DNA of 64,000 nucleotides from Aphanomyces cochlioides (GCA_019828595.1 JAHQRK010000005.1:310001-374000), one strand, 5' to 3'; numbered from the stretch's first letter, positions 1-10,665 are shown. The notes: generated by a model from the letters alone, not told the origin. Numbers and translations are program-made.

Positions 1-126
1 ACGAAGTTGTTGTCTTCAATTGTTGCACACTATTTAATTTTCAGGCAAGGCGTTGCCTTTTCTATACTTTGAGATTTGATTGGATGAAATCATGTTTGAC
101 ACATCTTCACTTTTGAAGAAGCTGCG

Positions 127-3100
127 ATGCCGCCGTCGCCCAAAGCAGCATCCGTGTCCAAGCTCACTCTGCAGCGATGGTATCTCATCGGAGGCATAGC
201 TTTCCTCTTCTGCTTTGCAGCTTTTGTGAATGTGAGTTTCTTTGTTACGAACTCTGCTTCCGATCTACCCCATATCCGAGCTGAACATCATGGATCCGTC
301 GACCACTTTTTGCAACACGTTGTGTTCACAGCAACATGCTCTGAGCGAGACGTAATGCGAGCAAATGTATTGGCCTTTTCAGCCAGGGAGCAACGATTTA
401 CGGGTGATCTGACTTACGTCGCGTACAATTGCGACAAGACTACTTTTACAGCGCTGGCGAGCAAAATTCCTGCTGCATACAATGTCTCGTTCTTTCATGC
501 AGTGGACGTTCAAGGGAGTGGAGACAAGGAGTTGAATCCCCATGCTCTCCATGCTTGGTATGTTGCGTTACTCTAGATCGATCGTTACTTCTTATTGTAG
601 GATTTCTACGTATGCGCCTCGTGTTAAACCCGAAGAGTTTGTCATGATTGTTGAGATCGATACAATTTTCACACGAACTTTGGACATTGTGGCAATGTTG
701 AAAGTGGCAGACACGATGAAAAATCCAACGATGCTTGCTCAGGTCTTCACATCTCCCGATTACAATGGATTGAATGACTGTTTAACAGGATGCTGCGTGG
801 TACGATAGCGACACACCAGACTATATTATGCCGCCAGAAATTCTCGAAAAAGCTTTGGGACCAACTTCGCGAGCATCCAAGGTAGAATTTTGGCGAGGGA
901 ATGCAGTTCATGCTCCGTTTGTGATGCAATCACGTCATCTTGATGCTACGTTTGCCAAAACCAAGACGATATATTCCAAGTTAGATCAAAAGTACCAGCA
1001 CCTTGCCTACCCGCTTGCTTGTGCGGAACTGGGTCTTGAGCATGGCGTTGCTGGCAATTTTCGATTGAGTCGCTACAACTCCTTTGCAGAAAATTGGAAT
1101 GTGGTTGACATGATTCAATACAATCCGATCAACGAATCCATCACTACCGACAGTCCCGTATGTTGCTCGGTGTATTTAGCTCATTAAATTTACTCTTAGC
1201 TATATGGAGAATATCCATTCACGATGCGAACGAATACTTTAGAACTGACCAAATGGGTTGACGGCGCAAAATACGTCATGCGAGATTTGTGGATCCCCTT
1301 GGATTTCTTTCATTGCGATGCTTCCTTGCTAGAAGTTCCGCCACCATCTTTGTGGTACGTTTCAATTATTGAAGTAAGCTTGACGCCGCTAGGCATTACG
1401 CCAAGCATACTTACGGCTGGGAGCAATTATCGCCGATTTTAAGAACTCGTCACATCATGTCAATTTCACTTGCCCTTCGAGCGTACAATCGAGCTGCATT
1501 GGATATCAAGCAACGCAATTGTCCACATGGATTCAATGCCAATCAAGAAATTTTGCTACGAGAAAACCTCGCATCTGCTGTTTCATCGAATTTACCCCTA
1601 CATGGGCTCCCGACTGAGGTACAAAACCGCAAACACGAAGAGTATGAAGAGTACTGTATCATTTTTAGGCTCCTCAAGAAGAACCCTTTCATTTTGTTTT
1701 TACCAGCACGTGCTCCAATAGCGATCAGTGGCAAGCAGATATGTTGGTCGAATCGTTTATTCGTATAAACCAACCTGGTTCGCTCACTCGAATTGTCGTT
1801 GGATGTGAAAGCAAAGCTCAAATGGATCAAGTACTCAACTGAAACTGAACTTCACCTATACTTATGTCCCTATAGGTGATTCTTCGAACGCAAACCAATA
1901 CGCGACTGCATTTTGCCTCGGAGAAAGTAAAGTTCCAAACACATGCAATTCGCCACTGGTTGCAAGAAACGAATTTGCCTCATCTACCGTCGCGGTTGGT
2001 AATTCTCTCCCTCGACTTTCTGTTCTTGCGCCAATTTTCCATGAATAAGACCAAGCCAGTCATCACTGCATATCAGTACGCCATTTCCTCTACACAACTT
2101 TATGCTTAAAAATTTTGAATTGTAGAAAAGCTGAAGAAGATCCACATCCAGAATTGATGGAAGTAATACATGGAAGTCGACGACCAAAAGAAGTCCATTT
2201 CTATTCAGGCAGTCAAATATTGCAGACAATTGAAACAAAGCCAGGCACAATCATCGCCCAAAATTTCAACGACTATCTCAAAGATTTGACCCAAGACAGT
2301 GTCATAAATTCATTGTGTCCAGATTGTCCAAAGGTATAATTCATTCCCCTAGATCTATCTACAATATGAGTTAGGTGGAAGCCCCCAAAACAGTAGCTGA
2401 AGTCTACAATATTGGCCTCCCATATGTCTTGGCGACGTCAGATTTGCAAAAATCCATCGGCGATGCTTGTACTATCACTGAAAAATATTATGCCGCGCAT
2501 TCCCCCACCAAGAGGTCGCAGGCTGATCTCGTCGGCTTTTCAATGGCAGCTGCAAAAAATGGTCTCAACACTATTCGCCTTGACAACATGGCCATCACTC
2601 GAGCAGTAAGCTAAAAAGTAACAACGTGTGAGGAATAAATTCTGTCTAGGCAAGTGAAGATTGGAATTTCGCATTGGCCAAGAAAGAAATCAATTCGTTC
2701 ACAACCATCTACGTGCTAGCTAATCCATGCGCTTCGGATATTGTAGCCCCACCGACTGCTGCTCCATTTTTGCGCCAATACACTCGTTATCAAGTAAACA
2801 AATGGCTGGCAGACCCGGCGCTCATGCCAGAGAACATTTTTGCATGTGATATGTGGCTGCTCAAGGAGCCGCCTGCCAGTCTATGGGATGATGCCATCAA
2901 CGCTGAGGTTTGTCACTCTACTCGCCGCAATTTTCATGCTGTGCACTATGTAGGATCCCGAGAAGATCAAAAACACCTATGGGTTGTGCACAACCATCAA
3001 ATTATGGAATGCACTCTTGATTCAAAGCAGAATGCAGCACTGTCCCAATGGCTTTAACAGTCACAAGCGCTTGGAATTGGTGGATCCTCGTCCTGATGCA

Positions 3101-3130
3101 GTCGTCGCGTCTCTCAAGAAATGGCCATAG
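127..3130 (+). CDS. Two-domain peptidyl-serine/hydroxyproline-type glycosyltransferase, 11 exons
   Basis: Predicted 852-residue type II membrane protein. A short N-terminal tail is followed by one hydrophobic anchor (about residues 18-41) and two related domains (from about residues 48 and 445). Each domain starts with a VFT-x-TCS-type strand and has a hydrophobic strand ending in an acidic residue (MIVEID in the first, ILSLDF in the second) where a GT-A fold holds its DxD. Each ends with a CPxGFN-type motif. The second start (HFVFTSTCSNSDQWQ, then QPGSLTRIV) resembles the peptidyl serine alpha-galactosyltransferase (SGT1/SERGT, GT96) family, which modifies secreted glycoproteins in the Golgi. 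Introns read from GT-AG and frame: 558-600, 743-788, 1158-1199, 1355-1392, 1619-1668, 1831-1875, 2076-2125, 2334-2374, 2606-2649 and 2908-2953. The exons sum to a multiple of three and end at TAG 3128-3130. The family call is from memory of motifs; the gene structure is firm. The exact acceptor is unverified because the DxD is not canonical. Confidence 0.8.
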
Positions 3131-3140
3131 TAGGTTTCGA

Positions 3141-3624
3141 TTAGCCCAACAAGACTTTTTTCATCGCTTTCTTGGTTGCCTTGCGAGTCACGTACAATTC
3201 ATACACGTGCATAGCAGTATAAATCGACATGGGAAATGCAAAAAGGGCCACCGCTACCCAAGTGGCCTACAATTTGCATGAGATCAGTGTGCCGAATAGA
3301 ATGCAGTACCTCACGGTATGCAGTCGGCACATTAATATCTAACACGTAGATCAAAACACCTGCCGCGGCCCACATGAGTCCCACGAGGAACAAATCGACA
3401 AAGTCGGACTTGAGAAAGCGAATCCACCTCTCTTTAGCCGATGGAATAATCGGCTGAATCACTTCCTCCTTGTATGTCGCCGACGGGAACCAGTGAATCG
3501 CTGGCTCGTCTTGCTGGCTGGAACTTCTACGACTTTTTCGTCTCCGCCTTCTCTTTCTTTGCTTGCCATCTTCGTCTTCTTCAACCTCGAGGTCAATCCA
3601 TTCTTCACTCGATGGCGACTCCAT
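3141..3624 (-). CDS. Small predicted two-TM protein with acidic/basic N-terminus, two exons
   Basis: Starts at 3624 (ATG). It has one 43-bp intron at 3267-3309 (GT-AG on the minus strand, in frame) and stops at TAA 3141-3143, giving about 146 residues. Visible order: an acidic stretch (about residues 6-20), a strongly basic run of Arg/Lys and Ser (about 21-37), a linker, a hydrophobic segment (about 75-95, FLVGLMWAAAGVLIYVL), a short loop, a second hydrophobic segment after the intron, and a Lys-rich tail. It converges with the glycosyltransferase gene, with only 10 bp between the stop codons. An upstream in-frame stop supports the start. No family recognised; it could be an ER or secretory-pathway membrane protein. 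Confidence 0.65.
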
Positions 3625-3762
3625 CGAACCGTCGCGATGCTTTGTGTCTGATCCTTCCCACGACGACGACCGTGTTCCAGAACCATGTCATGGCTCTTAA
3701 TCTGGTCGTCGGTCACACGACGGCAGATGGAACCATGCAATGTTTACTTCCAAAAGCAAATG

Positions 3763-3867
3763 TTACGCGTAGATGTTCCCCATCAACAGAAGCAGGACAA
3801 ACAAGACCAGCAGGAAGGTCCCGAGCAGTGATATGGCAGTCTGCGTTTCCATGGAGCTAGAAAACAT
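3763..3867 (-). CDS. Possible tiny hydrophobic ORF or first exon (34 aa)
   Basis: ATG at 3867 opens a 34-residue frame with a leucine/valine-rich stretch typical of a single membrane span (TAISLLGTFLLVLFVLLLLM), closing at TAA 3763-3765. A GT donor inside the last codons could splice it toward the AG near 3695, giving a roughly 65-residue membrane peptide that would overlap the start of the neighbouring two-TM gene. Neither form is proven. It could also be a leader exon or chance. Confidence 0.3.
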   Translation of the reverse strand: MFSSSMETQTAISLLGTFLLVLFVLLLLMGNIYA

Positions 3868-4281
3868 GCATTGGTTGTAGCGAAAGATAGCACGTTGGGT
3901 ACTTCTTCACGTCCACAAGCTACTGCTCAACACTACAAAACGTGGGATGTATATGAACTTTGCCACCGCGAGCAACGACACGAGAGCAAACTCTCGATAA
4001 ACATTATACTCGCCTCGCTTCCTTAGTTCATCTGGAACGTACTTCCGACAACAAATCGATCAGCAAGGGATGTCGAGAGCAGTTTGTTTGCCCGAAGTCT
4101 GGCATGTTGACTAAATCGTGTCGGTGGGGATCTGGTGTGACTCACTATGCGAGGAGAATAGAATTTGCAGCCTTGTCGGCGCAGCACAGCATCGAGCATT
4201 CTTCCTCTGTCGATCCAAATCTGGTTCCCGCTACTGTATTGTTGAATAAATTAACCCATATAAACACACGCAAAACTACAA
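3868..4281. other. Intergenic region, nothing recognised
   Basis: About 400 bp between the tiny ORF and the WRKY19-like gene. It would contain the 3' end of the latter and upstream sequence of the former. No repeat, RNA gene or convincing coding frame was found. Confidence 0.4.
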
Positions 4282-5112
4282 CTACACAGCGGCCATTTCC
4301 TCTTGGAGCTTCTTGGTCAACCGCAACACTTTAAAATGACGGTGGAGTTCGCAGTACCCACCGCCACGATCCGTACGAGTGCATCCGTCCGCCTGGCACG
4401 CCTTGGAACCACCGTGCTTGGCGCAGAAATTGCCACGCTGAGCGCTGTTTTTGCATTTCGCCACTTCGCAACGCTTGCCACCGCCATGCTTTCGACAAAA
4501 GCCCCCGCCTTGAGAACTCTTGTTGCAATTCGCAAACGTGCAACGCGCGCCACCGCCATGGCCTTTGCAAAGACCATGGCTTTGGGCCGACTTGGGGCAA
4601 TTTTCGACTTTGCAACGCTTGCCACCGCCGTGCGCGATGCAGAGGTTTCGTCCCTGACTTCCTTTCGGGCATCCGATCATGCGGCATTTGCGAGTTCCGC
4701 CATGATCTTTGCAAAAACCGCGGTACCCGATGCTGTTGGTGCAGTTTTGCTTGAGACATTGGCCAGGCACTTCTCGCACTTCCAGGAACGTGGTTTCGAT
4801 GATGGGTTTCTTGTCAACAATTTCCTGGCGGACGACAATGGGGGCCGCTGGTGGTGGTGGCGTTGGCGCAGTGACAGGAGGGAGCGCTGGTGTCGTCGCG
4901 GTCGTCGTCGTGTGGTAAGGAATCGGTTCGTAGATGGCTTCGCTCAAGTCGAGGTCGAGCGAGAAGCAATCTTTCTCGAGGACCATCGACGATGGCGTAT
5001 CGTATTGAAAGACTTCCCACATATCTTGCTTGGTATCAATCCAAGAAGGAGCCGCTTCAACCATCTCGTATCTTGCTTCTCGCAAATGTGAAAATGAGAG
5101 AGGTGGACACAC
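4282..5112 (-). CDS. WRKY19-like Cys/His zinc-binding repeat protein
   Basis: A 276-residue frame from 5112, or 260 residues from the internal ATG at 5064, which is an equally good start. The N-terminal half holds an acidic segment and a Thr/Pro-rich linker with a proline run (about residues 75-95). The C-terminal half is six tandem units of about 24 residues, each with a C-x4-C pair, a later C, and H-G-G-G. The last unit ends in H-R-H. This is the pattern annotated in oomycetes as WRKY transcription factor 19-like; the repeats probably bind zinc. The genome commonly carries many paralogues. A nuclear or regulatory role is inferred from the family label only. The opposite strand also stays open over most of this length, which is a composition effect. 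Confidence 0.75.
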   Translation of the reverse strand: MCPPLSFSHLREARYEMVEAAPSWIDTKQDMWEVFQYDTPSSMVLEKDCFSLDLDLSEAIYEPIPYHTTTTATTPALPPVTAPTPPPPAAPIVVRQEIVDKKPIIETTFLEVREVPGQCLKQNCTNSIGYRGFCKDHGGTRKCRMIGCPKGSQGRNLCIAHGGGKRCKVENCPKSAQSHGLCKGHGGGARCTFANCNKSSQGGGFCRKHGGGKRCEVAKCKNSAQRGNFCAKHGGSKACQADGCTRTDRGGGYCELHRHFKVLRLTKKLQEEMAAV

Positions 5113-5381
5113 TTGGTGGCTCCATGTAGGTAACCTACCTCCGCATGTGATTACACACAGCTGTCAACAGCCAACCCAGCAGGTCGTGGTCTGCTTCCCA
5201 TACTCAGGAGCAGGAAGAATCACCGCCTGCTTCCTGACAACCAGTATGGCTACGCGCTTGGTAACCCTGGCGAGATTCCTCCACAGCGAGTGCGTGCTGC
5301 TGTCATGTCGTCGTCGTGGGGCAATTAGAACGACTGCGTTTGATCGTCGCTCTGTCGTTTGACACGGTTGTGTGTGGTACG

Positions 5382-6030
5382 ATGAAGCGCCATTCCATTG
5401 ACGACGAGACGAAGGCATTGCTAGCCGCATTAATGCATTCAAGTCGTATCCATTTCAATCGTGGAAACAACCGCCACAGTAGTGTGAGTTGCACCGAGCG
5501 CATCGGCCACGATGAATCTCCTAGCTGCCCCGCTTCCATTCGACGGAGATCTCACTTGGGGTTTCGAAAGATCCCATTGTATCTCGCGCATTCCATTCCG
5601 CGACGCAAACTCGCTTCAAATCACTCGCTCGATCAAGACAGAGTCGCTTCAGCTCTGCTCGTACGACATGTTGGTATCGCTTGCGCTGTCTGTGATTCAC
5701 AAATGGCTCACGCATTATGGACTCATATATTTCATCGCATGGCATGGACACATGGCTAAGCTCGGACAGTCAAGAGAGAGAGACAGAGCTCAAGCTCTCG
5801 CGGCACGTCGTTGCGAAAAGCCACAAGGTTTTCATGTGTTGAGGTCGTTCCTTCCTGCCAGCGCGGCGCGCCAACAATCGACTCAGAGATTCCGATCCAA
5901 CAGGTGTCGACAACTTTTTGGCAACACAGTTGGACCTCGAAAAAATGACAAACGAGCTCACCAAGATCATCCATGCGAGCTCTCTCTCTACACTGTGCTC
6001 CAAGCACACAAAAGCTGCGCTTACACTAGC
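5382..6030 (+). CDS. Doubtful multi-exon hypothetical gene
   Basis: ATG at 5382 starts MKRHSIDDETKALLAALMHS, a protein-like stretch. A plausible GT-AG intron (about 5485-5525) leads to a frame containing GDLTWGFERSHCISRIPF and SIKTESLQLCSYDML. A later segment near 5900-6030 in another frame (LDLEKMTNELTKIIHAS) is also protein-like and ends at a stop. I cannot settle the middle splice sites. It is divergent from the WRKY19-like gene. No family recognised. Confidence 0.3.
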
Positions 6031-7123
6031 GTAGGTTCACCAGCCAGGAGCCTTTCCACGAGCATTGCCGACGGCACTGTAATGAATTACACCTTGGATC
6101 AGCATTAGGTTGTCGATTTGACCACGTTCTGTTCACAAAACGCAATTAGCTTGATAACTATTTTGAGCGAATAATTTTATTCCTTGTCAGAATTAGCCAG
6201 CCCAATCTCGACTGAACGTTTTCAAATCCCGATCACGCGGTTTGAATGTCGCGGATTGCTCGCCAGCAAAATGCAAGAGGCAGCGAAAATCGATGCTTTT
6301 CTCATAAGCCCAGAGGTAGAGAGATTCATAATGATATTCTCATCTCGCTGGTGATTTAACTATTTTTTCAATTTTGGTCGGCTAATTTCAATGGAAATTA
6401 TGATATATTTTGAATTTTCTATGGAGGGTGATATATTTTGAGCCATTTGGTCCGTCCAGCTTGTTGGGAAAGCTGATCGTCAAGTGCATATGCGCACGGT
6501 GAAGCATCTGGCAAAGTGCAATAATCGCAGGTTGTTACTGAGTGTAACTGCAGCGCCATGTCCGTCTCTCGGAGGCCAGCCGTCATTTCGCTATGAGAAA
6601 AGGCTCGCGAATGGCTGCGATCTTGCACGATCCATCTTGCGTTGATTTCCGTGCAGGACTGCTGGCGATTTGTCCCCTACCGTATCGCCCTGGACAGCTT
6701 GAGCTGTGCATTGCGATTCACTTGACGCAAAATTCCTCAATGAGCGTGGCAATCATTACGACAAAAGCAATCGCGCGATACATATCATCGGCCTATGCGT
6801 TCCCATATCAAATTCATTTACGATAGAACGGCGATAGGAATCGCGCAGCCAGGCGGGTGCACACGCCACCAGCGACGAGCTCAAGAGGGGTTTATTTTGC
6901 GATTTGGCGATGCGCAAGTGTATCCGCCTTTTGTTCTGAGAGAATAAGATGCTGGGCGCAGCTATTTCTACTTCCTATACTGTGAAGTGCATGCAAGATC
7001 GACTGACGCATGGGTTTACCTTGAGGCGTAGATTAGTCATCGAATGGTCTTCGAGGCGTTTGCCACACTACGGTAGCATTTGTTGCACATACACCAGAGC
7101 AGGCGCCACAGTCTGAGCCGATA
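6031..7123. other. Gene-poor stretch, nothing recognised
   Basis: About 1.1 kb of AT-leaning sequence with only short random frames. It contains two nearby copies of a gatatattttga-type phrase near 6400-6440 but no longer repeat. No RNA gene or element end was identified. Confidence 0.4.
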
Positions 7124-7313
7124 GTTACTGCACAAAAGGTACCAAGTGTGTAGGTACTTGGGATACGATCTAGACAGTCCGTAGTTCTTTGAGCAGTCTG
7201 GAAACTCCCAAGACAGCGTAGTAATGTGGTTGTGTATCAAGTCGCAGCTGAAGAATGCACCACCAAAAGCCGAGGAGTTTGTCTGTAAAGCATTCCATTC
7301 AAGCTCAAAGCTT

Positions 7314-9074
7314 TTACTCGTCCACATCTTCGGACGTCAATTGAAACCACGCCATCATGAGGTTTTCTCCATGCTCCATGATATGACAATGGGCCAAATA
7401 CGGATCTTCGATCACATCAAAGCCAAAATCCGTCGCTGTGCGAGTGCTTCCAGTGTTGAGGAACTCGTCCGGCGTGCAGGCTACATAGCACACGTACGCG
7501 ACTTCGTCGTCAGTCCGGGGGGGCACCGTCACAACGTCTTTGAGCTCGTTCGTGTTGATCGAATCCTTGTCAATGCCGCATTGCGCATTCACGAGATGCC
7601 AATGGAAAGGATGCGAGTCGACTGTTGGATTGTGGAAGAGCCATTTCTCAACCTTCCCACGGGTGCAACGTAGTGCATGATGGATCGTCGCAATGTCCTT
7701 GACATGGCCGAATTCAACCAAATCCATGCGCGTCGAGCATCCACGAGTGTCCAAGTGATCGGCCATCGTGATGCTGCGAGTCAGACCTTGCGTGATGCGG
7801 TGGAGCGTCTTGAGATCTTTGTAATGAGCTAGCTGAGATGGCAACTCCATTTTTTGCGTCGAGGTTGCAGGGATAATTTGCACGCGCAGGACTCGTTCGT
7901 CGTATTCGTATGAAGAATCTTGGAAAGGTCTGTCGAGGACGTCAAAGGCGGTGCCAGGCTCCAAGTCTGTGAAATCGCATAGCATTTCAACCCGGTCGAG
8001 GGGATACAGTCGCCACTTCCTGCCAGGGACTGGTTGCGGCTTCTGAACAAATCCACCATCCGAGGCAATGACAGTGCAATGCGATGCAAATGGTAGATTG
8101 AACGTGTATATTCGGGCATTTGCTGCATTGACCCACCGAAAGCGAACAGTGCGGGCTTCAACAGTCAACAGCGGCATGACAATTCCATTGACAGTATTGA
8201 CGCTGCCGTGGGATTCTGGCACCCAATGCGTCGAATGCACAGGAGTACATGGAAGGTCTTCAGTGTATCGCAAAGAGCCGTCAGCTCCAATAAGCTTGTC
8301 TTGGATAATCAACAACATATCAGGAACGCCAACGAGGTTAAAGCGCTCTTCCAGCTCTGGATCTTGAACAATATAAGTCCCAATCATGCCTGCCCAAGTA
8401 TTGAGTGGAGCTAAGCCCAGAGCGTGGTCGTGGTATATCTTCGTCGAGGGATTTTGTCGATTTGTGTAGTATGCATAATACGTTGTGTTGTGGTAGAACG
8501 TGTGGGTTGGAAGTCCATCATATTTCGGCGGCACTTCAAGCCCGTGGACGTGGATAGCCATGGGTACGCCGCATTTTGGATAGCAAGAGGATGCATCAAT
8601 CATAAGGGAGGGTTCTGTATTGCGGTGGAGTAAATGCGGTTGAGGCCCTATTCGATTTGACCACGTGATCGAGACAGCAATACCTCGGGCAGTCAATATC
8701 GTCGGTCCTGGGAAGGTAGCCTTGGAACCACGCTCGGCGAATCCAAACACAACGCCAGAAGGAGCACCTCCTCCCCATGCATGCAACGTTTCACCAACGT
8801 ACATGTCGAGGTGCCCACCAGTTCGCATGTCGATTGTCGCTGGCTGGACAAGTGGAGATTCAAACGCTCGCCAGTTCTGCATGAGAGGCGCTCGATGTTC
8901 ACCGGAAGAGTGCGCATGATTCTTGATCGCAGTATCGTCGAAGAGGTAGCTCAGGAAACCACCGAGCAACCAGCTCGTGTCGATGCCCAGGACGTGCATG
9001 ATGACCCTGACGAAGAGGTAGCTCAGGAAACCACATAGCAACCAACTCGTCTCGAAGCCCAGGATGCGCACCAT
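7314..9074 (-). CDS. Multicopper oxidase (CotA/bilirubin-oxidase/laccase-like), copy A
   Basis: 586-residue single-exon frame. Copper ligands are visible: HVHG and HDHALG in the N-terminal cupredoxin domain, then HPFHWH and HCHIMEHGENLMM at the C-terminus, giving the type 1, 2 and 3 copper sites including the axial Met. The enzyme would oxidise phenolic or metal substrates while reducing O2 to water. The arrangement is closest to the CotA/bilirubin oxidase type. The N-terminus is odd: a 24-residue segment ending SWLLCGFLSYLF is followed by a second version ending SWLLGGFLSYLF, a direct 72-bp duplication. The second ATG (in MHVLG) would restore nearly the copy B protein. The duplicated hydrophobic segment may be a signal or anchor, but it is short. 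By eye the two proteins differ at few positions. Confidence 0.85.
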   Translation of the reverse strand: MVRILGFETSWLLCGFLSYLFVRVIMHVLGIDTSWLLGGFLSYLFDDTAIKNHAHSSGEHRAPLMQNWRAFESPLVQPATIDMRTGGHLDMYVGETLHAWGGGAPSGVVFGFAERGSKATFPGPTILTARGIAVSITWSNRIGPQPHLLHRNTEPSLMIDASSCYPKCGVPMAIHVHGLEVPPKYDGLPTHTFYHNTTYYAYYTNRQNPSTKIYHDHALGLAPLNTWAGMIGTYIVQDPELEERFNLVGVPDMLLIIQDKLIGADGSLRYTEDLPCTPVHSTHWVPESHGSVNTVNGIVMPLLTVEARTVRFRWVNAANARIYTFNLPFASHCTVIASDGGFVQKPQPVPGRKWRLYPLDRVEMLCDFTDLEPGTAFDVLDRPFQDSSYEYDERVLRVQIIPATSTQKMELPSQLAHYKDLKTLHRITQGLTRSITMADHLDTRGCSTRMDLVEFGHVKDIATIHHALRCTRGKVEKWLFHNPTVDSHPFHWHLVNAQCGIDKDSINTNELKDVVTVPPRTDDEVAYVCYVACTPDEFLNTGSTRTATDFGFDVIEDPYLAHCHIMEHGENLMMAWFQLTSEDVDE

Positions 9075-9083
9075 AACGACAAC
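8940..9083. repeat. 72-bp in-frame tandem duplication at the 5' end of oxidase copy A
   Basis: The phrase gaagaggtagctcaggaaac begins at 8940 and again at 9012. The two 72-bp units are diverged at several positions, and the outer unit is less like copy B. The result is 24 extra residues at the N-terminus, exactly the length difference between the two oxidases (586 and 562). Confidence 0.85.
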
Positions 9084-9110
9084 TGACGCTTAGAAATGAA
9101 TGAACCCGCA

Positions 9111-9907
9111 GTCACAGACTAGAAGCACATAAAATCTGCTCCGTGTGCCCGCCATTTTGTATGTGCACCCACCCATTTCCAACAATTGTTGAGTGGTTTG
9201 CCGGATAAAGATCTCGAGCTCGGGATAATATCCGGCATCCCGAACGTTTGACGAATTGACGAAAAAGCTTTTCTGTTCAGGTCGTGGGGGTAATATAAAC
9301 CAGACACAACTGGCAACGGAAACACACAAATGTTTCTCGAACGCATACAGAGGGTAATGACAGAGACAGCAGGGGATAGAACAGGTTCCACAGGGGCAGT
9401 CATGCAGGGCGTCAGAGAACCTCTGAGTATCGATCAAACTAATCAATCTGTGCCTTTGTGCAATACACTGTAGATCGATTTAGATGTCACCAAGCAATAC
9501 ACAATACACAAGTGAACATCTGGAATCAAGTAGGCCTTGGGGGTGGTCCTAGGCCTCTGGGGTGACTTGTTTATTCTAAAGACCTCAGAATACAAAAGTC
9601 AGGAATGGAGTCTTTGTGCCTCTGCACGATAACCCTAATCTCTGAGGTTTTACTTAAGGAGTTGGCTGGGACTAAGAATATGCAACGCTTTTCGAATTTA
9701 ACATAGTGAAAAGCAACTCAAATCCGTGCCGACTAGTCATTCTCGTTGGAAAGTTGCACTGATATCCTTGCTTGGCGCCTAGTAAGCAGACCGCTCTTTC
9801 GAGCACTGGAATGTTTTGCTTCCGACCAAGTCAGAATATTCTCCTCACCGCCTCGTTGGGCGCGTGATCCGTTGCTTGGGAAAAGATTATTTTACTGATT
9901 TCTCCCC
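9111..9907. other. Intergenic region upstream of oxidase copy A
   Basis: About 800 bp without a convincing gene. A 118-residue minus-strand frame (9090-9446) is rich in Cys and Phe, has no recognisable motif, and runs into the oxidase promoter region. It would also have to hold the oxidase promoter. Confidence 0.4.
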
Positions 9908-9910
9908 TTA

Positions 9911-10665
9911 GAGCATGTCCAAAGGGAGACGTCCTATTCTATGCTATTCGCATTTATTTTGGAACTCGTTTTGGCTCAACTGTGAATCAACACTAGGTAA
10001 AGTCATGTCGATCGTTCGTTTTGTGCCAACCGGGCGCTGAAGTGGCTGGCGGATTGTGCTTTCAATCGTATCAGTTTGCCGCTTTGACATGGCTGGCGTT
10101 GCAATGAGATTTTCGACCAACTTTGGAACAATTTGGAGCAGATAATCCCAGACTTCATAGTGGTCGAACTCGTAGCCCTCCACTTCTGTGAATGACGAAA
10201 TAGATGCACGCAGGTAGTCATCGCACGGCCATCCAGATTGCTTTGTTGCCTTTACAGTCCTATAGTATCCATGGAATTTCATTACCGACGGTTGTATCTC
10301 TGTTTCCACCTACATGATGGATGCCACATTCCTGCTGCTGGCTGGTGCGATGATGTTGTATTGCTGCAGAATTCTTTGCCAATACATCTTCCCCTTCTGG
10401 TCGCTGCCTACTACTGCATCGTGACTGATACTCACAATCGATCGAGCAAGTGCCATATCTTCATCGGGAGTCCAGGCTCTGCCTCTGCCCATTTTCGTGA
10501 TTGAAGCCAACCTTTCCATCATGAATAGAATGAAACTCTATTTCGCCAAAAATTGAACAAAATGGAGTCATTCTATCTATTAGAATGGAATAGGTAACGC
10601 GTTGGGGCCTATAGCGCGATCTATCTGACAAATAGAACGATAAATATAATGCGTTGGAGACGCTC
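9911..10665. mobile_element. PIF/Harbinger-type non-autonomous element carrying only a SANT/Myb gene
   Basis: Ends are GAGCATGTCCAAAGG at the left and the reverse complement of GAGCGTCTCCAACGC at the right, flanked by TTA on both sides (9908-9910 and 10666-10668). A 3-bp TWA target duplication and a GAGC-rich terminal repeat are typical of PIF/Harbinger. The only coding content in 755 bp is the broken SANT/Myb-like gene; there is no DDE transposase. It lies just beyond the end of the old pogo-like fragment. Confidence 0.75.
9944..10522 (-). pseudogene. SANT/Myb-like (Harbinger-associated) gene, broken
   Basis: Minus-strand reading begins near 10492 with MGRGRAWTPDEDMALARSIV and continues through VVGSDQKGKMYWQRI. 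This is the start typical of SANT/Myb-like DNA-binding proteins that partner Harbinger transposases. An in-frame TAG lies at 10310-10312. Just after it the expected R-W-K-Q is readable in the +1 frame, and the original frame resumes with KFHGYYRTVKATKQSGW and a second conserved block, so two compensating indels are likely. The tail to 9944 includes a Thr/Ser/Pro-rich linker. Presumed role: binding the element ends for a transposase supplied in trans. The family call is from motif memory. Confidence 0.6.

Larger units (their letters stand above)
7124..9110. repeat. Segmental duplication, copy A (oxidase gene plus flanks)
   Basis: Nearly identical to 42950-44868 in the same orientation, with a constant offset of 35,826 bp from 7124 through the stop codon of the gene. 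The left edge is sharp: sequences before GTTACTGCAC at 7124 and 42950 are unrelated. On the right, similarity fades about 35 bp upstream of the start codon. The copy contains a 72-bp internal duplication absent from copy B. Confidence 0.9.

Noticed and set aside
4303..5091. Long plus-strand frame (262 aa) opposite the WRKY19-like gene
   Set aside because: Shadow of the Cys/His repeat gene; low-complexity translation with Arg/Ala/Trp runs and no motif.
7224..7673. 149-aa plus-strand frame, also at 43050-43499
   Set aside because: Antisense shadow of the oxidase C-terminus, duplicated with it.
9090..9446. 118-aa minus-strand frame upstream of oxidase copy A
   Set aside because: No motif, odd composition, and it overlaps the probable promoter.
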